Assembly (NCBI GenBank): GCA_945871895.1
Contig: CAMBXP010000018.1
Coordinates: forward strand, 1 to 35,432
Direction: 5' to 3'
Length of the DNA stretch: 35,432 nt
Origin: Chryseobacterium gleum
Lineage (GTDB): Bacteria; Bacteroidota; Bacteroidia; Flavobacteriales_C; GCA-002722245
Shown here: piece after piece, positions 15,203-24,925 of the stretch
Position numbering within the stretch: the stretch's first letter is position 1
Layout of the letters: every line of letters starts with the position of its first letter
Notes under the pieces: model-generated
The model's input: only the letters and a program-made list of their open reading frames with translations
Databases searched by the model: none
What the model was told of the DNA's origin: nothing
Translations under genes and position numbers: made by a program

Positions 15203-17473
15203 GTGGTGAAAGGTTTAAAAGACACAATATCTTATTTGTTAATTGTGGGAGGGGGTGTACTTCTCATTTATTTTCTAATAGTTCAAGGCGGACAGCAGGA
15301 AGTTGGTGTTGTAGAGCAAGTTCGTGCAGATGACTTTGGCGGTATCAATCAGATTAAGGAAACCTTACATCATAATATAATTCATCCTTTAGCTATTTTA
15401 CTCTTGCAAATAATTACAGTGATAGCTGTGGCAAGAGTATTTTCTTTTTTATTTAGAAAAATTGGTCAGCCTTCGGTTATTGGCGAAATAGTAGCTGGTA
15501 TTTTCCTGGGACCATCTTTCGTTGGTTATTTCTTTCCAGAATTTTCAACTCTACTATTTCCACCATCATCTATTCCTAATTTGCAATTTTTGAGTCAGAT
15601 AGGTTTGATATTATTTATGTTTATTGTGGGGATGGAGTTGGATTTTACGGTATTACGCAAACGCGCTAAAGAAGCATTGTTCATTAGTCATACTGGAATA
15701 ATTTTAACATTTTCATTAGGCGTTGTATTGGCTTACTATCTTTTTGCCGACTTCGCGCCAGAAAAAGTGGCTTTTTTGCCATTCTCTTTATTTATGGGCG
15801 TAGCTTTAAGTATTACGGCTTTCCCTGTTTTGGCTAGAATTGTGCAAGAACGCCAAATTTCAAAAACTCGTTTGGGTTTACTTATTATTACATCAGCCGC
15901 AATAGATGATATCACCGCTTGGTGTTTATTAGCCGCAGTAATTGCGGTTGTAAAAGCAGGCTCTGTTGTGAGTTCTCTTTACACAATTGTATTGGCAATA
16001 ACCTATGTTGTTTTAATGTTTAAAGTAGTGCAGCCATTCTTAAAAAGAATAGGAGATATCAATTCAAAGAAAGATGTTTTAGATAAAAATGTAGTAGCTA
16101 TTTTCTTCGTTACTCTTTTGATATCGTCGTATTTAACAGAGGTAATAGGTATTCATGCTCTCTTTGGTGCTTTTATCGCTGGGGTTATCATGCCGCCAAA
16201 TATGCATTTCAGAAACATCTTTGTAGAAAAAGTAGAAGATGTATCATTAGTGCTTTTACTACCCTTGTTTTTTGTGTTTACAGGATTGCGCACACAAATA
16301 GGATTGTTGAATGACATTTCTTTATGGAAAATATGTGCTGTGATTATTTTGGCAGCTTCTCTTGGAAAATATTTAGGAAGTGGTTTAGCTGCTCGTTTTG
16401 CAGGAAATAGTTGGAAAGATAGTGCGCTCATTGGCGCGCTAATGAATACTAGGGGTTTGATGGAGTTAGTGGTGTTAAATATAGGTTTAGATTTAGGTGT
16501 TCTTAGTCCGCAGCTTTTTGCTATGATGGTCATCATGGCCTTGGTTACTACGTTTATGACCGGTCCGGCATTAGATTTCATCGACTTCCTTTTCAAAGAT
16601 AAATCGGTAGAATCGGTTACGGAAGAGATGCAGAAAAAATTTCGACTTATTTTCTCGTTTGGTGATCCAGAGAGAGGAAAGAGCATGGTGATTCTTTCCG
16701 ATGCTTTGTTGCACAAAGAGCAAGCTCAATCGGAAGTTACCGCAATGCATCTTCGTTTAAGTAATGAGTTGCATCAATACAACATGTTGGAGTTGGAGAG
16801 AGATACTTTTAAGCCAATTAAGAGTCAGGCTGGAAAATTAGATTTAACTATTAAAACCGCATTTAAACCAACGGTTGATATTGATAAAGAAATTGTGGAT
16901 ACGGCTAATGACGGACAATACGATTTGTTAATTATAGGCATGGGACCATCTATTTACGAAGGAACTTTGTTGGGCAGAGTAATTGGTATTACGTCGAAAA
17001 TTATCAATCCAGAAAGATTGATTCAAACCTTAACAGGTAAAGAAAATATTATTGAAGGAAGTGTTTTCAATACGCGAGTAAACAACATTATTAAAACAAT
17101 TAAAGGGTCCTTAGGAATCTTCATCGACAAAGGATTGAAGAAATCCGAGATGGTATTTATTCCAATTCTTTCTGAAAATGATTTGTTCTTGTTGAATTAC
17201 GCTCATAAGGTAATTACCAATAAAGGATCTAAAGTGGTGTTGGTTGATGCCTTAGGTATTTTTCAAAACAGCATGGAGTTTAAAGAGAAGGTGAATGTGA
17301 TAGAAAAAGAGCATCCATATCATTTAACTTTCCTCGGTGAAAACACCATTGAAAAAGAATTTTTATCTCAACAAGATTTAATGTTGATCAGTATCGACAG
17401 TTGGAGAAAGCTAGTTTTAAGTCACAGCGAATGGCTGGTCGACGCACCATCGGCCTTGATAATAAAGGAATAG
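15203..17473 (+). CDS. Cation:proton antiporter, CPA2 family with C-terminal UspA-like region
   Basis: A 756-residue inner-membrane antiporter that exchanges Na+ or K+ for H+. It has an extra N-terminal membrane segment (about 10-27), then a Na_H_Exchanger domain of about 12 segments (60-460). Inside it is the double Asp of CPA2 exchangers in SAAIDDITAW (Asp235-Asp236), preceded by LSITAFPVLARIV. The last 300 residues are soluble and contain universal-stress-like segments (ILSDALLHKEQAQ, LLIIGMGPS), probably a cytosolic regulatory domain. The start is one of two adjacent GTG codons (15203 or 15206). It lies 52 nt after xseB. The transported ion cannot be told from sequence. Confidence 0.9.
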   Translation: MVKGLKDTISYLLIVGGGVLLIYFLIVQGGQQEVGVVEQVRADDFGGINQIKETLHHNIIHPLAILLLQIITVIAVARVFSFLFRKIGQPSVIGEIVAGIFLGPSFVGYFFPEFSTLLFPPSSIPNLQFLSQIGLILFMFIVGMELDFTVLRKRAKEALFISHTGIILTFSLGVVLAYYLFADFAPEKVAFLPFSLFMGVALSITAFPVLARIVQERQISKTRLGLLIITSAAIDDITAWCLLAAVIAVVKAGSVVSSLYTIVLAITYVVLMFKVVQPFLKRIGDINSKKDVLDKNVVAIFFVTLLISSYLTEVIGIHALFGAFIAGVIMPPNMHFRNIFVEKVEDVSLVLLLPLFFVFTGLRTQIGLLNDISLWKICAVIILAASLGKYLGSGLAARFAGNSWKDSALIGALMNTRGLMELVVLNIGLDLGVLSPQLFAMMVIMALVTTFMTGPALDFIDFLFKDKSVESVTEEMQKKFRLIFSFGDPERGKSMVILSDALLHKEQAQSEVTAMHLRLSNELHQYNMLELERDTFKPIKSQAGKLDLTIKTAFKPTVDIDKEIVDTANDGQYDLLIIGMGPSIYEGTLLGRVIGITSKIINPERLIQTLTGKENIIEGSVFNTRVNNIIKTIKGSLGIFIDKGLKKSEMVFIPILSENDLFLLNYAHKVITNKGSKVVLVDALGIFQNSMEFKEKVNVIEKEHPYHLTFLGENTIEKEFLSQQDLMLISIDSWRKLVLSHSEWLVDAPSALIIKE

Positions 17474-17620
17474 CTTAAAGCACAATCTTTTAATTTCATT
17501 TGTCAATTTTATTTATTCAACAATCTAATGTTGATTGAAAAGCCCTATGTTTCCTAACTTTCAAAAGATAATTGGGTTAAAATAGCAGAGGTTTTTTAAG
17601 AAAACTGAAAAGGTAGGGTT

Positions 17621-18139
17621 ATGGAAAATGATTTATCAGTTAAAGTAAATGCAAGCGATACTGCTGAAATTACGGCGGCGTATCAGAAAATAAAAGGTGT
17701 AAAATTTAAAATAGCCTTGATAGATGAGGATGAAATGTGTTTGCGAGTTGCAAAGCATAAATTAGAACAAGTGTATAAGGCGGGTGTTGAAATATCAACT
17801 TTTAAGAATTACGAAGACTTCGAGAAGGAGTCTAAAAATGTGGATGTTGTGGTACTGGATTATATGTACGAGCAACAGTGTGCTAATACCAATGGCTTAT
17901 CGCTGTTAGTGAAGGTTAAAATGTTGAATCCTGCGCCTGTTGTTTTCATGTTAACGCGCAATCGTCATATGCATATCGCGGTTCAAGCAATGAAGAGTGG
18001 TGCTTCAGATTTTATAGTTAAAGGAGAAGGTTGCTACGATCGCTTGTCGGAAAATATTTTCCAGGTAGTAAAGAAAAAATCAGTTGTTGAAAGAAGAAGT
18101 TCCTTGCTTAGCCTTTTCTCTAAAAGAATGGGATTTTAG
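17621..18139 (+). CDS. Single-domain response regulator
   Basis: A 172-residue cytosolic receiver protein. After a 25-residue leader come the acidic pair (DED, about 35-37), the phosphoacceptor Asp80 in VVVLDYMY, Thr112 in FMLTRNRH and Lys134 in DFIVKGEG: a complete receiver set. There is no output domain, only a basic tail (KKKSVVERRSS). The hybrid kinase gene follows after 24-45 nt on the same strand, so this is likely a partner in its phosphorelay, for instance a diffusible phosphate acceptor or competitor. The partnership is inferred from adjacency. Confidence 0.85.
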   Translation: MENDLSVKVNASDTAEITAAYQKIKGVKFKIALIDEDEMCLRVAKHKLEQVYKAGVEISTFKNYEDFEKESKNVDVVVLDYMYEQQCANTNGLSLLVKVKMLNPAPVVFMLTRNRHMHIAVQAMKSGASDFIVKGEGCYDRLSENIFQVVKKKSVVERRSSLLSLFSKRMGF

Positions 18140-18183
18140 TAGAATAATTCTTACCTTTTGCCTTGAAAGGGTTAATAGAAAGC

Positions 18184-20466
18184 ATGCAACAGGTAATAAA
18201 ATTATTGTACATCGAAGTTAACGAAAACGACGCACGTAATTTTTACCGTGAAATAGAAAAATCATCTTTAAAAATAGCTTTAACCATTGTGCCCGACGTG
18301 GAGGAGATGTATGTGGAGGTTAAAAAGAGGGCTTTCGATATTGTTTTTTCTGACTACCATTTACCTAAGCAAAACGGACATAGCTTTCTTAGGGATTTGA
18401 GGTCGAAAGATATTTATATTCCAGTTGTTTTTATTACCGATTATGCCGATCCGCAAGCAGCTGTAGAGATGATGCAATCTGGTGCGAGCGATTTTATTCC
18501 TAAATCCTTATTGAATAGTGATGGTATTGAGCAATGTATTAGAAACTCAATGCGCTATGCAGAGTTGGAAAGTCAGCGTAAAAATGTAGAACTGCATTTA
18601 AAGTCGGCAGAAGATAAATTGTCTACCGTTATTTCCTATACCCCCATCATTATCTTTTCCTTCGATAAATTTGGAGAAATTACTTTAGCCAAAGGAAGTA
18701 ATTTGGGCTTTAGCGATGATGTTATTGGAGAGTCTATTTTTGATGTTTTTGAAGGTAAAGATGAGTTTACCAATCAGGTTAAAATTGCATTAGCTGGCAA
18801 CAAGGTTACACAGTCGATGAGCTTTGGAAATATAGTGTACCAAATTACCTGCACGCCTCGTTTTGATGAGCATGGTGAACTGGTGGAAGTGATTGGTATT
18901 GCGAATGATATTACCAAAAGGGCAGAGGCTGAAGATTCGTTGATGAAGGCTAAACTATTGGCCGAACAAACCAGTAAAGCAAAGCAAGATTTTATTGCCA
19001 ATATGAGTCACGAGATAAGAACACCAATGAATGCGATTGTTGGGTTTACCGGCCTGCTAGAAGAAACAAAATTAAATGATGTGCAGAAAGATTATGTGCA
19101 TACTATTAAGGTGTCGGGAGAAAATTTATTGAATTTGATCAACGATATTCTTGATTTTTCAAAGATTGAAGCAGGTAAATTATTTATAGAAAAAGAAGGA
19201 TTTATTTTGCATCAAGTATTGGATTCAATCGAACGAGTATTGAAAGGGAAAGCCAATGAAAAGTCACTTGATTTTTCTATTGAGGTGGCTCCTGATGTTC
19301 CTAATTTCATTATAGGTGACAGCAATAGGTTGTATCAAGTTTTGATGAACTTAGTGGGTAATGCGATAAAGTTTACAGAGAAAGGTTTTGTTAAAATTAA
19401 GGTGGAGAAATCTTGGGAGAAAGAGGATATGTTCCGTCTCAAATTTTTTGTTATCGATAGTGGTATAGGTATCCCAAAAAATAAGCTCGATTATATTTTT
19501 GAAAGCTTTAACCAAGTAAGTTCAGGAGCTACCAGAAAATATGGAGGTACAGGTTTGGGATTGGCCATAGTAAAACGTTTGGTTGAATTGCAAAAAGGAA
19601 CTGTTAAAGCAAGCAGTGAAGTGGGGGAAGGTTCTATTTTTGAATTTGAAGTGAAATATAAATTTGATACAGATCATCAAATAGAAAAAGAAATTGAAAA
19701 TACAGAAATAGATTTTAGTTATTTGAAAGGTAAAAACATTTTGTTGGCTGAAGACAACAGGATGAACCAAAAATTTATCATCAACATTTTCGAGAAATTA
19801 CCAGCTAAATTATTTGTAGCATCAGATGGCGAAGAGGCCCTGCAGATGATGAAAGAAAGAGATTTTGATATTTTGCTTTTAGATATACAAATGCCAAATA
19901 AAGATGGCTTTGAAGTAGTTAAAGAATTGCGAAGTGCTTTTCCCGAGGCTAAAAATAATATTCCTGTAATAGCAATGACTGCTCACGCTTTTAAAGAAGA
20001 ACGCGATGCTTGCCTTGCTGCAGGGATGAACGACCACATTGCAAAGCCAATTCACAAAGATGATTTGTTTGCATTGATTTATAAATATCTAGTTGTAAAA
20101 AAGATGGAAAAGACTAGTTCATCGAAGTTATTAAACACCAATTACCTAAAGGACATGTCGGAAGGTAATGATGAATTTGTAAAAGAAATGTTGGGTATTT
20201 TTTATGAAGATACGCCTCCTTTAATTGAAAATTTAAAAGCTGCAGTTGCTCAGCAAGATTGGAAAAAAATGGTGCAGTTGGCTCACAAATACCGATCACC
20301 ATTGGCTTTACTGGGTTTGAAAGAAATTGAAGAGTCGATGAAAGTAATTGAGTACAAAGCCAAACAAGAGAATGGTATAGATAGTATTAAGAAAGAGTTT
20401 GAAAAAGCACTTTTGCAGAGTGAGAAAGTCTTGTTAGAAGTGCAAAATATTTTAACAGATATTTAA
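18184..20466 (+). CDS. Hybrid sensor histidine kinase (REC-PAS-HisKA-HATPase-REC-HPt)
   Basis: A soluble hybrid kinase of 760 residues from the ATG at 18184, or 767 from a TTG at 18163 (numbers below count from the TTG). Domains in order: receiver 1 (Asp64 in VFSDYHLP, FIPK lysine at about 114), PAS (about 150-250), dimerisation domain with the phospho-His in FIANMSHEIRTPMN (His283), HATPase (N box about 396-407, DSGIGIP about 432, GGTGLGLAIV about 461), receiver 2 (Asp574 in LLLDIQMPNKDG, AKP lysine at about 628) and a C-terminal HPt domain (His708 in QLAHKYRSPLALLG). There is no membrane segment, so the input is cytosolic, through the N-terminal receiver and PAS. A complete His-Asp-His relay is present in one chain. 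The lone regulator upstream is the likely companion. Confidence 0.9.
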   Translation: MQQVIKLLYIEVNENDARNFYREIEKSSLKIALTIVPDVEEMYVEVKKRAFDIVFSDYHLPKQNGHSFLRDLRSKDIYIPVVFITDYADPQAAVEMMQSGASDFIPKSLLNSDGIEQCIRNSMRYAELESQRKNVELHLKSAEDKLSTVISYTPIIIFSFDKFGEITLAKGSNLGFSDDVIGESIFDVFEGKDEFTNQVKIALAGNKVTQSMSFGNIVYQITCTPRFDEHGELVEVIGIANDITKRAEAEDSLMKAKLLAEQTSKAKQDFIANMSHEIRTPMNAIVGFTGLLEETKLNDVQKDYVHTIKVSGENLLNLINDILDFSKIEAGKLFIEKEGFILHQVLDSIERVLKGKANEKSLDFSIEVAPDVPNFIIGDSNRLYQVLMNLVGNAIKFTEKGFVKIKVEKSWEKEDMFRLKFFVIDSGIGIPKNKLDYIFESFNQVSSGATRKYGGTGLGLAIVKRLVELQKGTVKASSEVGEGSIFEFEVKYKFDTDHQIEKEIENTEIDFSYLKGKNILLAEDNRMNQKFIINIFEKLPAKLFVASDGEEALQMMKERDFDILLLDIQMPNKDGFEVVKELRSAFPEAKNNIPVIAMTAHAFKEERDACLAAGMNDHIAKPIHKDDLFALIYKYLVVKKMEKTSSSKLLNTNYLKDMSEGNDEFVKEMLGIFYEDTPPLIENLKAAVAQQDWKKMVQLAHKYRSPLALLGLKEIEESMKVIEYKAKQENGIDSIKKEFEKALLQSEKVLLEVQNILTDI

Positions 20467-20533
20467 TTGGCTGCACTTTAGCGACCTTCACCGATTGAAA
20501 AACACCGTTTAAATAGCAGCTGATTAACAGTAT

Positions 20534-20568
20534 TACTTGTGCGGTGAAAATTGTACAAGTAGTTTTTT
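20534..20568 (+). terminator. Probable terminator after the hybrid kinase gene
   Basis: A 7-bp stem (20534-20540 with 20555-20561) and a 14-nt loop are followed by GTTTTTT. It is placed between the + strand kinase and the convergent gene at 20613. The stem is short, so confidence is moderate. Confidence 0.5.
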
Positions 20569-20612
20569 CATAGTTGTTTTGGGGTGCCTCGAAAGTGTAC
20601 TGTGGGCTTTTT

Positions 20613-21047
20613 TTATTTCTTCTTGGAAGAAGGAATAGCTTCTTCCACAAATACGAAAGCCAACTGAGTAGATGTGCCATCCCTAGAGTTTTTGGCTTGT
20701 AAAAACAAGCTATCTCCTTTTACACGACCCGAAAATTTCATTTTTCCTGTTTTGCCATAAACACTGCAAGTAAGGTAGCATTTGCCAAAAGAGTAGTCGC
20801 CTTTTAAAACTTGTTTAGCATTTTCTTTATTGAAGAATTTAATTACCTCTTGCGGTTTTTCGATGGATGTAGTGTGCAAAACTGTACCGTCTGAATAAAA
20901 GCGCAGATAGGCCGAAGTTACAGAATCAAGAGAGGAGTGGTAAACACCTTCCATTTCTATTTTGCATCCGCCCACTGGCGGAGTTGCTGATGGTAAAAAA
21001 GTTAAGCTCGCAAGAGCTGCCACAAAAATTAAAACAAATATTCGCAT
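20613..21047 (-). CDS. Small secreted hypothetical protein
   Basis: A 144-residue protein with a clear signal peptide (MRIFVLIFVAALASLTFLPS), so it is exported to the periplasm or beyond. The mature part is beta-rich and has two pairs of Cys, in GGCKIEM and GKCYLTCSVYG, which could form disulfides. It also has a lipocalin- or META-like run (LKGDYSFGKC ... MKFSGRVKGDSLFLQAK). I do not recognise a named family. It is transcribed away from ispH, and the 73-bp gap between the two start codons must hold both promoters. Confidence 0.7.
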   Translation of the reverse strand: MRIFVLIFVAALASLTFLPSATPPVGGCKIEMEGVYHSSLDSVTSAYLRFYSDGTVLHTTSIEKPQEVIKFFNKENAKQVLKGDYSFGKCYLTCSVYGKTGKMKFSGRVKGDSLFLQAKNSRDGTSTQLAFVFVEEAIPSSKKK

Positions 21048-21120
21048 AGTGAATTTATTAAGTTAAAGATATAACGATTCTTCTAATCAATTGGTTATTT
21101 TTACAATTCAATTAAATTAG

Positions 21121-22362
21121 ATGAAAAAATTTGAAGTCCCAGAGTTTTATAGGAGTCCGATAATCTCTCGTATCAAACAATTGCGCAAAGATAGCGACCC
21201 ACGTAAAAAAGATTATGCACCAACCGTTTTAGATTTCGGCGTTGTTAAATTTTATATTGCGCGTCATTTCGGCTTTTGTTACGGTGTAGAGAACGCCATT
21301 GAAATAGCCTACAGAGCCATTAATGAGAATGAAGGGAAACGCATTTTCTTACTTTCAGAGATGATTCACAATCCAGAAGTAAACAAAGATTTGGTTTCGC
21401 GTGGCGTAAAGTTTTTGATGGACACAGCCGGCACTCAATTGATAGATTGGAGCACTCTAACTTCAGAGGATGTGGTGGTGATTCCTGCTTTTGGAACCAC
21501 TTTGGAAATTGAAGATAAATTAAAAGCCTTATCTATCGACCCTTACAAATACAACACAACTTGTCCGTTTGTTGAAAGAGTTTGGAAGATGTCGAAAAAA
21601 CTAGGCGACGAACAATACACCATTTTAATTCATGGCAAGCACAATCACGAAGAAACACGAGCTACTTTTTCGCATGCTGTAAAGTACGGACACACCTTAA
21701 TATTGCGTGATATGGAAGAGGCGCAAAAATTAGCCGACGTTATTTCTGGTAAAGTTTCAAAGGAAGAATTCTATCAATATTTTAAAGGTAAATTCTCTGA
21801 AGGATTTGATGTGGAAAGAGATTTAAAAAGAATTGGCGTAGTGAATCAAACCACGATGTTGGCCACAGAAACCAAAGAGATTGCTTCTTATTTAAAAGGG
21901 GTGATGGAAGATGTTTTTGAAGTAAAAGATTTTAAAGAAGTATTTGCCGATACGCGCGATTCATTGTGTTATGCTACCAACGATAATCAAAGTGCAACTA
22001 TTGCTTTGCTTGATCAGCCTGTGGATATCGCTGTAGTGGTAGGCGGTTACAATAGTTCTAATACATCTCATTTAGCTGAGTTGTGCGAAACTAAATTTCC
22101 TACTTTTTACATCTCTTCAGAGAAAGAGATATTGAGTGAAAAGGAGATTCAGCATTTTCATTACCACGATCATCAGTTGGTGAAGACCAATGATTTTCTA
22201 CCTCAAAAAGAAGTATTGAATATCATTTTAACTTCGGGTGCGTCGTGTCCCGATTCTACAGTAGACAATGTGTTACAAAAGATATTGAGTTATTTCCCTA
22301 ACGCTTTATCAGTAGAAGAAATCATGAAGAAATTTGAAGCGAGTATAACCTTGAATCCATAG
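21121..22362 (+). CDS. ispH: 4-hydroxy-3-methylbut-2-enyl diphosphate reductase
   Basis: IspH is the last enzyme of the MEP (non-mevalonate) isoprenoid pathway: a [4Fe-4S] enzyme reducing HMBPP to IPP and DMAPP. The three cluster cysteines are visible at Cys53 (FGFCYGV), Cys148 (TTCPFVE) and Cys376 (SGASCPD). HGKHNHEE (about 171-178) and TSGAS are also typical. At 413 residues it is the long form, with about 45 N-terminal residues and a central insertion, compared with roughly 310-320 residues in E. coli. Such long forms occur in Bacteroidota and cyanobacteria. pyrD follows after 4 nt, so they are one transcription unit. Confidence 0.94.
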   Translation: MKKFEVPEFYRSPIISRIKQLRKDSDPRKKDYAPTVLDFGVVKFYIARHFGFCYGVENAIEIAYRAINENEGKRIFLLSEMIHNPEVNKDLVSRGVKFLMDTAGTQLIDWSTLTSEDVVVIPAFGTTLEIEDKLKALSIDPYKYNTTCPFVERVWKMSKKLGDEQYTILIHGKHNHEETRATFSHAVKYGHTLILRDMEEAQKLADVISGKVSKEEFYQYFKGKFSEGFDVERDLKRIGVVNQTTMLATETKEIASYLKGVMEDVFEVKDFKEVFADTRDSLCYATNDNQSATIALLDQPVDIAVVVGGYNSSNTSHLAELCETKFPTFYISSEKEILSEKEIQHFHYHDHQLVKTNDFLPQKEVLNIILTSGASCPDSTVDNVLQKILSYFPNALSVEEIMKKFEASITLNP

Positions 22363-22366
22363 AAGC

Positions 22367-23398
22367 ATGTACAAATCGATTGTAAAACCACTACTTTTTC
22401 GTTTTCAGCCCGAAACAGCGCACAATATTGTATTTTCATCATTGAAATTTTTGTTTGCTATTCCGCTAGTAAAACCAATAGTGAGAAGTGTTTTTGAGGT
22501 GAAACACAAAAGTTTAGAGCGAACGGTTTTCGGCTTAAAATTTCCCAATCCGGTGGGCTTGGCTGCTGGTTTCGATAAGGACGCAAAGTTGTACAAAGAA
22601 TTGGCTTGTTTAGGATTTGGATTTATTGAGATAGGCACTTTAACGCCTGTGGGGCAACCCGGAAATCCACAGCCGCGTTCGTTTCGTTTGCCTAAAGACG
22701 AAGCCTTAATCAACAGAATGGGTTTCAATAACGAAGGCGTTCAAGCTGCTGTTGAGCGTTTGCGCAAGAGAGATAAGTCGCTTATTATTGGAGGTAACAT
22801 AGGTAAAAACAAAGTAACACCAAACGAAGAGGCGGTAAGCGATTACGAAAAGTGTTTCACTGCTTTATATCCTTATGTAGATTATTTTGTGGTAAATGTA
22901 AGTTCACCCAATACGCCTGGTTTGCGAGAGCTTCAAGACAAAGAGCCACTTAAAAACCTCTTGTTGAAAGTGCAGGAAATGAATCAACAAACCAAAGCGC
23001 CAAAACCTTTGCTCTTAAAAATTGCTCCCGATTTAACCGACTCTCAGCTAGATGATATTGTAGCTATTGCGAACGAAGTTAATTTGTCGGGATTGATTGC
23101 TACCAATACAACCATAAGTAGAGACGGACTCCTTACAGATAAATCAATAGTAGAAAATATTGGTGCCGGAGGATTAAGCGGAAAACCAGTAAAACAGCGT
23201 TCTACAGAGGTGGTGAAATATTTGTGTTCTCGTTTGGGTAAAGATTTTCCTGTGATTGCAGTGGGTGGTATTTACACCGCTGCCGATGCGCAAGAGAAAT
23301 TAGATGCAGGTGCCGCTTTGGTGCAGGTTTACACTGGTTTTATTTATGAAGGTCCGGCGATGGTGAAGACGATTAATAAAGGGTTGATTAAAAATTAG
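22367..23398 (+). CDS. pyrD: Dihydroorotate dehydrogenase (quinone), class 2
   Basis: PyrD oxidises dihydroorotate to orotate in pyrimidine synthesis. The class 2 enzyme sits on the inner membrane and passes electrons to quinone. The 343-residue protein has the N-terminal helical membrane-binding extension of class 2 (about 1-40). FMN-binding and substrate segments follow: [47 protein letters not shown] with the catalytic Ser of class 2, KIAPDL and GGLSGKPV. It starts 4 nt after ispH. Its TAG stop overlaps the stop of the convergent ndk gene by 4 nt (TTAG). Confidence 0.95.
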   Translation: MYKSIVKPLLFRFQPETAHNIVFSSLKFLFAIPLVKPIVRSVFEVKHKSLERTVFGLKFPNPVGLAAGFDKDAKLYKELACLGFGFIEIGTLTPVGQPGNPQPRSFRLPKDEALINRMGFNNEGVQAAVERLRKRDKSLIIGGNIGKNKVTPNEEAVSDYEKCFTALYPYVDYFVVNVSSPNTPGLRELQDKEPLKNLLLKVQEMNQQTKAPKPLLLKIAPDLTDSQLDDIVAIANEVNLSGLIATNTTISRDGLLTDKSIVENIGAGGLSGKPVKQRSTEVVKYLCSRLGKDFPVIAVGGIYTAADAQEKLDAGAALVQVYTGFIYEGPAMVKTINKGLIKN

Positions 23399-23817
23399 CC
23401 CACTATCTCTTCTTTCTTAAAGTGAAAATTTATTTCAATCTCAGCATTTTCATCTGAGTCGCTGCCGTGCACAGCGTTTTTCGATTTAGATTCGGCAAAG
23501 CGTTTGCGAATGGTGCCTTCGTTAGCTTCGTTAGGGTCGGTAGAGCCTACCAAAGCTCTAAAATCGGCCACAGCATTCTCTTTCTCTAAAGCAATAGCTA
23601 CTATCGGTCCGCCACTCATGTATTGAGTCAATTCATCATAAAACCCTTTTCCCTTGTGAACCCCATAAAATTCTTGAGCTTGTGCCAGAGATAAATGCAC
23701 GTATTTCATAGCGATAATTTTGAAACCGCCAGAAATGATGTGGTCAATTATTTTTCCAATATAACCTTTAGCTACCGCCTCTGGTTTTATCATCGTAAAG
23801 GTTCTGTTTCCGCTCAT
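23395..23817 (-). CDS. ndk: Nucleoside diphosphate kinase
   Basis: Ndk transfers the terminal phosphate between nucleoside triphosphates and diphosphates through a phospho-His. The 140-residue protein starts [15 protein letters not shown]. An upstream in-frame start at 23838 adds 7 non-conserved residues and is not used here. The catalytic His117 lies in NAVHGSDS, the family signature. The Arg/Lys/Asn pocket residues ([20 protein letters not shown]) are present. The gene converges on pyrD and shares four bases with its stop. The nrnA gene diverges upstream. Confidence 0.95.
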   Translation of the reverse strand: MSGNRTFTMIKPEAVAKGYIGKIIDHIISGGFKIIAMKYVHLSLAQAQEFYGVHKGKGFYDELTQYMSGGPIVAIALEKENAVADFRALVGSTDPNEANEGTIRKRFAESKSKNAVHGSDSDENAEIEINFHFKKEEIVG

Positions 23818-23914
23818 TTCTAACTGGGTTGTATACAAACATAATCGATAGAAAGGTTAATCACAAGAAAATAGCGAATAAATTCTATCTTAGAACCCTT
23901 AAAAAATATAAGTT

Positions 23915-24925
23915 TTGGACAAACAATCGATACAGCAATTGAGTGAACTTCTTCAAGGTAAAAAGAAGATTTTTGTAGTAAGTCATAAAAATCCCGATGG
24001 TGATGCTATTGGCTCTGCCATTGGTTGGGGACGATTTTTAAAAAATATGGGCCACGAGGTAGTGGTGTCGACACCCAATGAATACCCCGATTTTATTGCA
24101 TGGATTGAAGGAGCGAAAGATATTTTAATGTATTCTCAGCAACCCGAAAAGGTGAAGGAAGAGGTGGAGAATGCCGACTTAATTTTCTGTTTAGATTTTA
24201 ATGCTTTACAAAGAATTGATGAAACAGGCGATTTCATTGCTAAAGCCAAAGGAAAAAAGATATTGATTGACCATCATCAACAGCCCGAAAGTTTTCCTGA
24301 TATTACTTTTTCTGATGTTACGGCTTGCTCTACATCACAAATGGTGTTTGAGATTATTGAAGCTTTGGGCCAAAAGAAATTGTTAGATGCGGGCGGTGCC
24401 TCAGCTTTGTATGTGGGCATCATGACCGATACTGGTTCTTTTAAATTTCCTTCTACCACTGCACAAACGCATCGCGTAATTAGTGAATTGATTTATGCAG
24501 GCGCCAACAATGCGCATATTCATCAGTTGGTGTACGATAACCAAAGTATGGATAGATTGAAGTTGGTGGGACATTGTCTCGACAATATGGAGGTATTGTT
24601 GAAATACAAAATGGCTATTATTAAAGTCACCCAAAAAGATCACCAAACTTTCAATATACAAAAAGGAGATTCTGAAGGAATTGTAAATTATCCGCTAGGT
24701 GTAAAAGATATTGTGTTTTCGGCTTTCTTTCGCGAAGACAAAGATTTGGTGAAAATTTCATTCCGCTCTAAAGGTACTTTCGATGTAAATGCTTTGGCGC
24801 GTAAGTATTTTAATGGTGGCGGCCATATCAATGCAGCTGGCGGAGTGAGCAGTGAAGGGTTGGAAAATGCGATTCAAAAACTAAAAGATATTTTGCCCGA
24901 ATATGAAGCTGAATTGCGTAAATAG
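23915..24925 (+). CDS. nrnA: DHH phosphoesterase, NrnA-like oligoribonuclease/pAp phosphatase
   Basis: A 336-residue DHH/DHHA1 enzyme. NrnA-type members degrade nano-RNA and 3'-phosphoadenosine 5'-phosphate. Metal-binding motifs are visible: SHKNPDGDAIGSA (about 24-36), LDFNAL, the DHH box in LIDHHQQPE, and MTDTGSF. The C-terminal DHHA1 motif is GGGHINAAGG. The start is TTG at 23915. The next gene begins inside its 3' end (23-nt overlap), so the FKBP genes are co-transcribed. In gliding Bacteroidota, nrnA next to gldI is a known arrangement and fits what is seen here. Confidence 0.92.
   Translation: MDKQSIQQLSELLQGKKKIFVVSHKNPDGDAIGSAIGWGRFLKNMGHEVVVSTPNEYPDFIAWIEGAKDILMYSQQPEKVKEEVENADLIFCLDFNALQRIDETGDFIAKAKGKKILIDHHQQPESFPDITFSDVTACSTSQMVFEIIEALGQKKLLDAGGASALYVGIMTDTGSFKFPSTTAQTHRVISELIYAGANNAHIHQLVYDNQSMDRLKLVGHCLDNMEVLLKYKMAIIKVTQKDHQTFNIQKGDSEGIVNYPLGVKDIVFSAFFREDKDLVKISFRSKGTFDVNALARKYFNGGGHINAAGGVSSEGLENAIQKLKDILPEYEAELRK

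Noticed and set aside
16153..16716. 187-codon open frame on the minus strand inside the antiporter gene
   Set aside because: It is the antisense of a highly conserved membrane gene; its translation has no motif.
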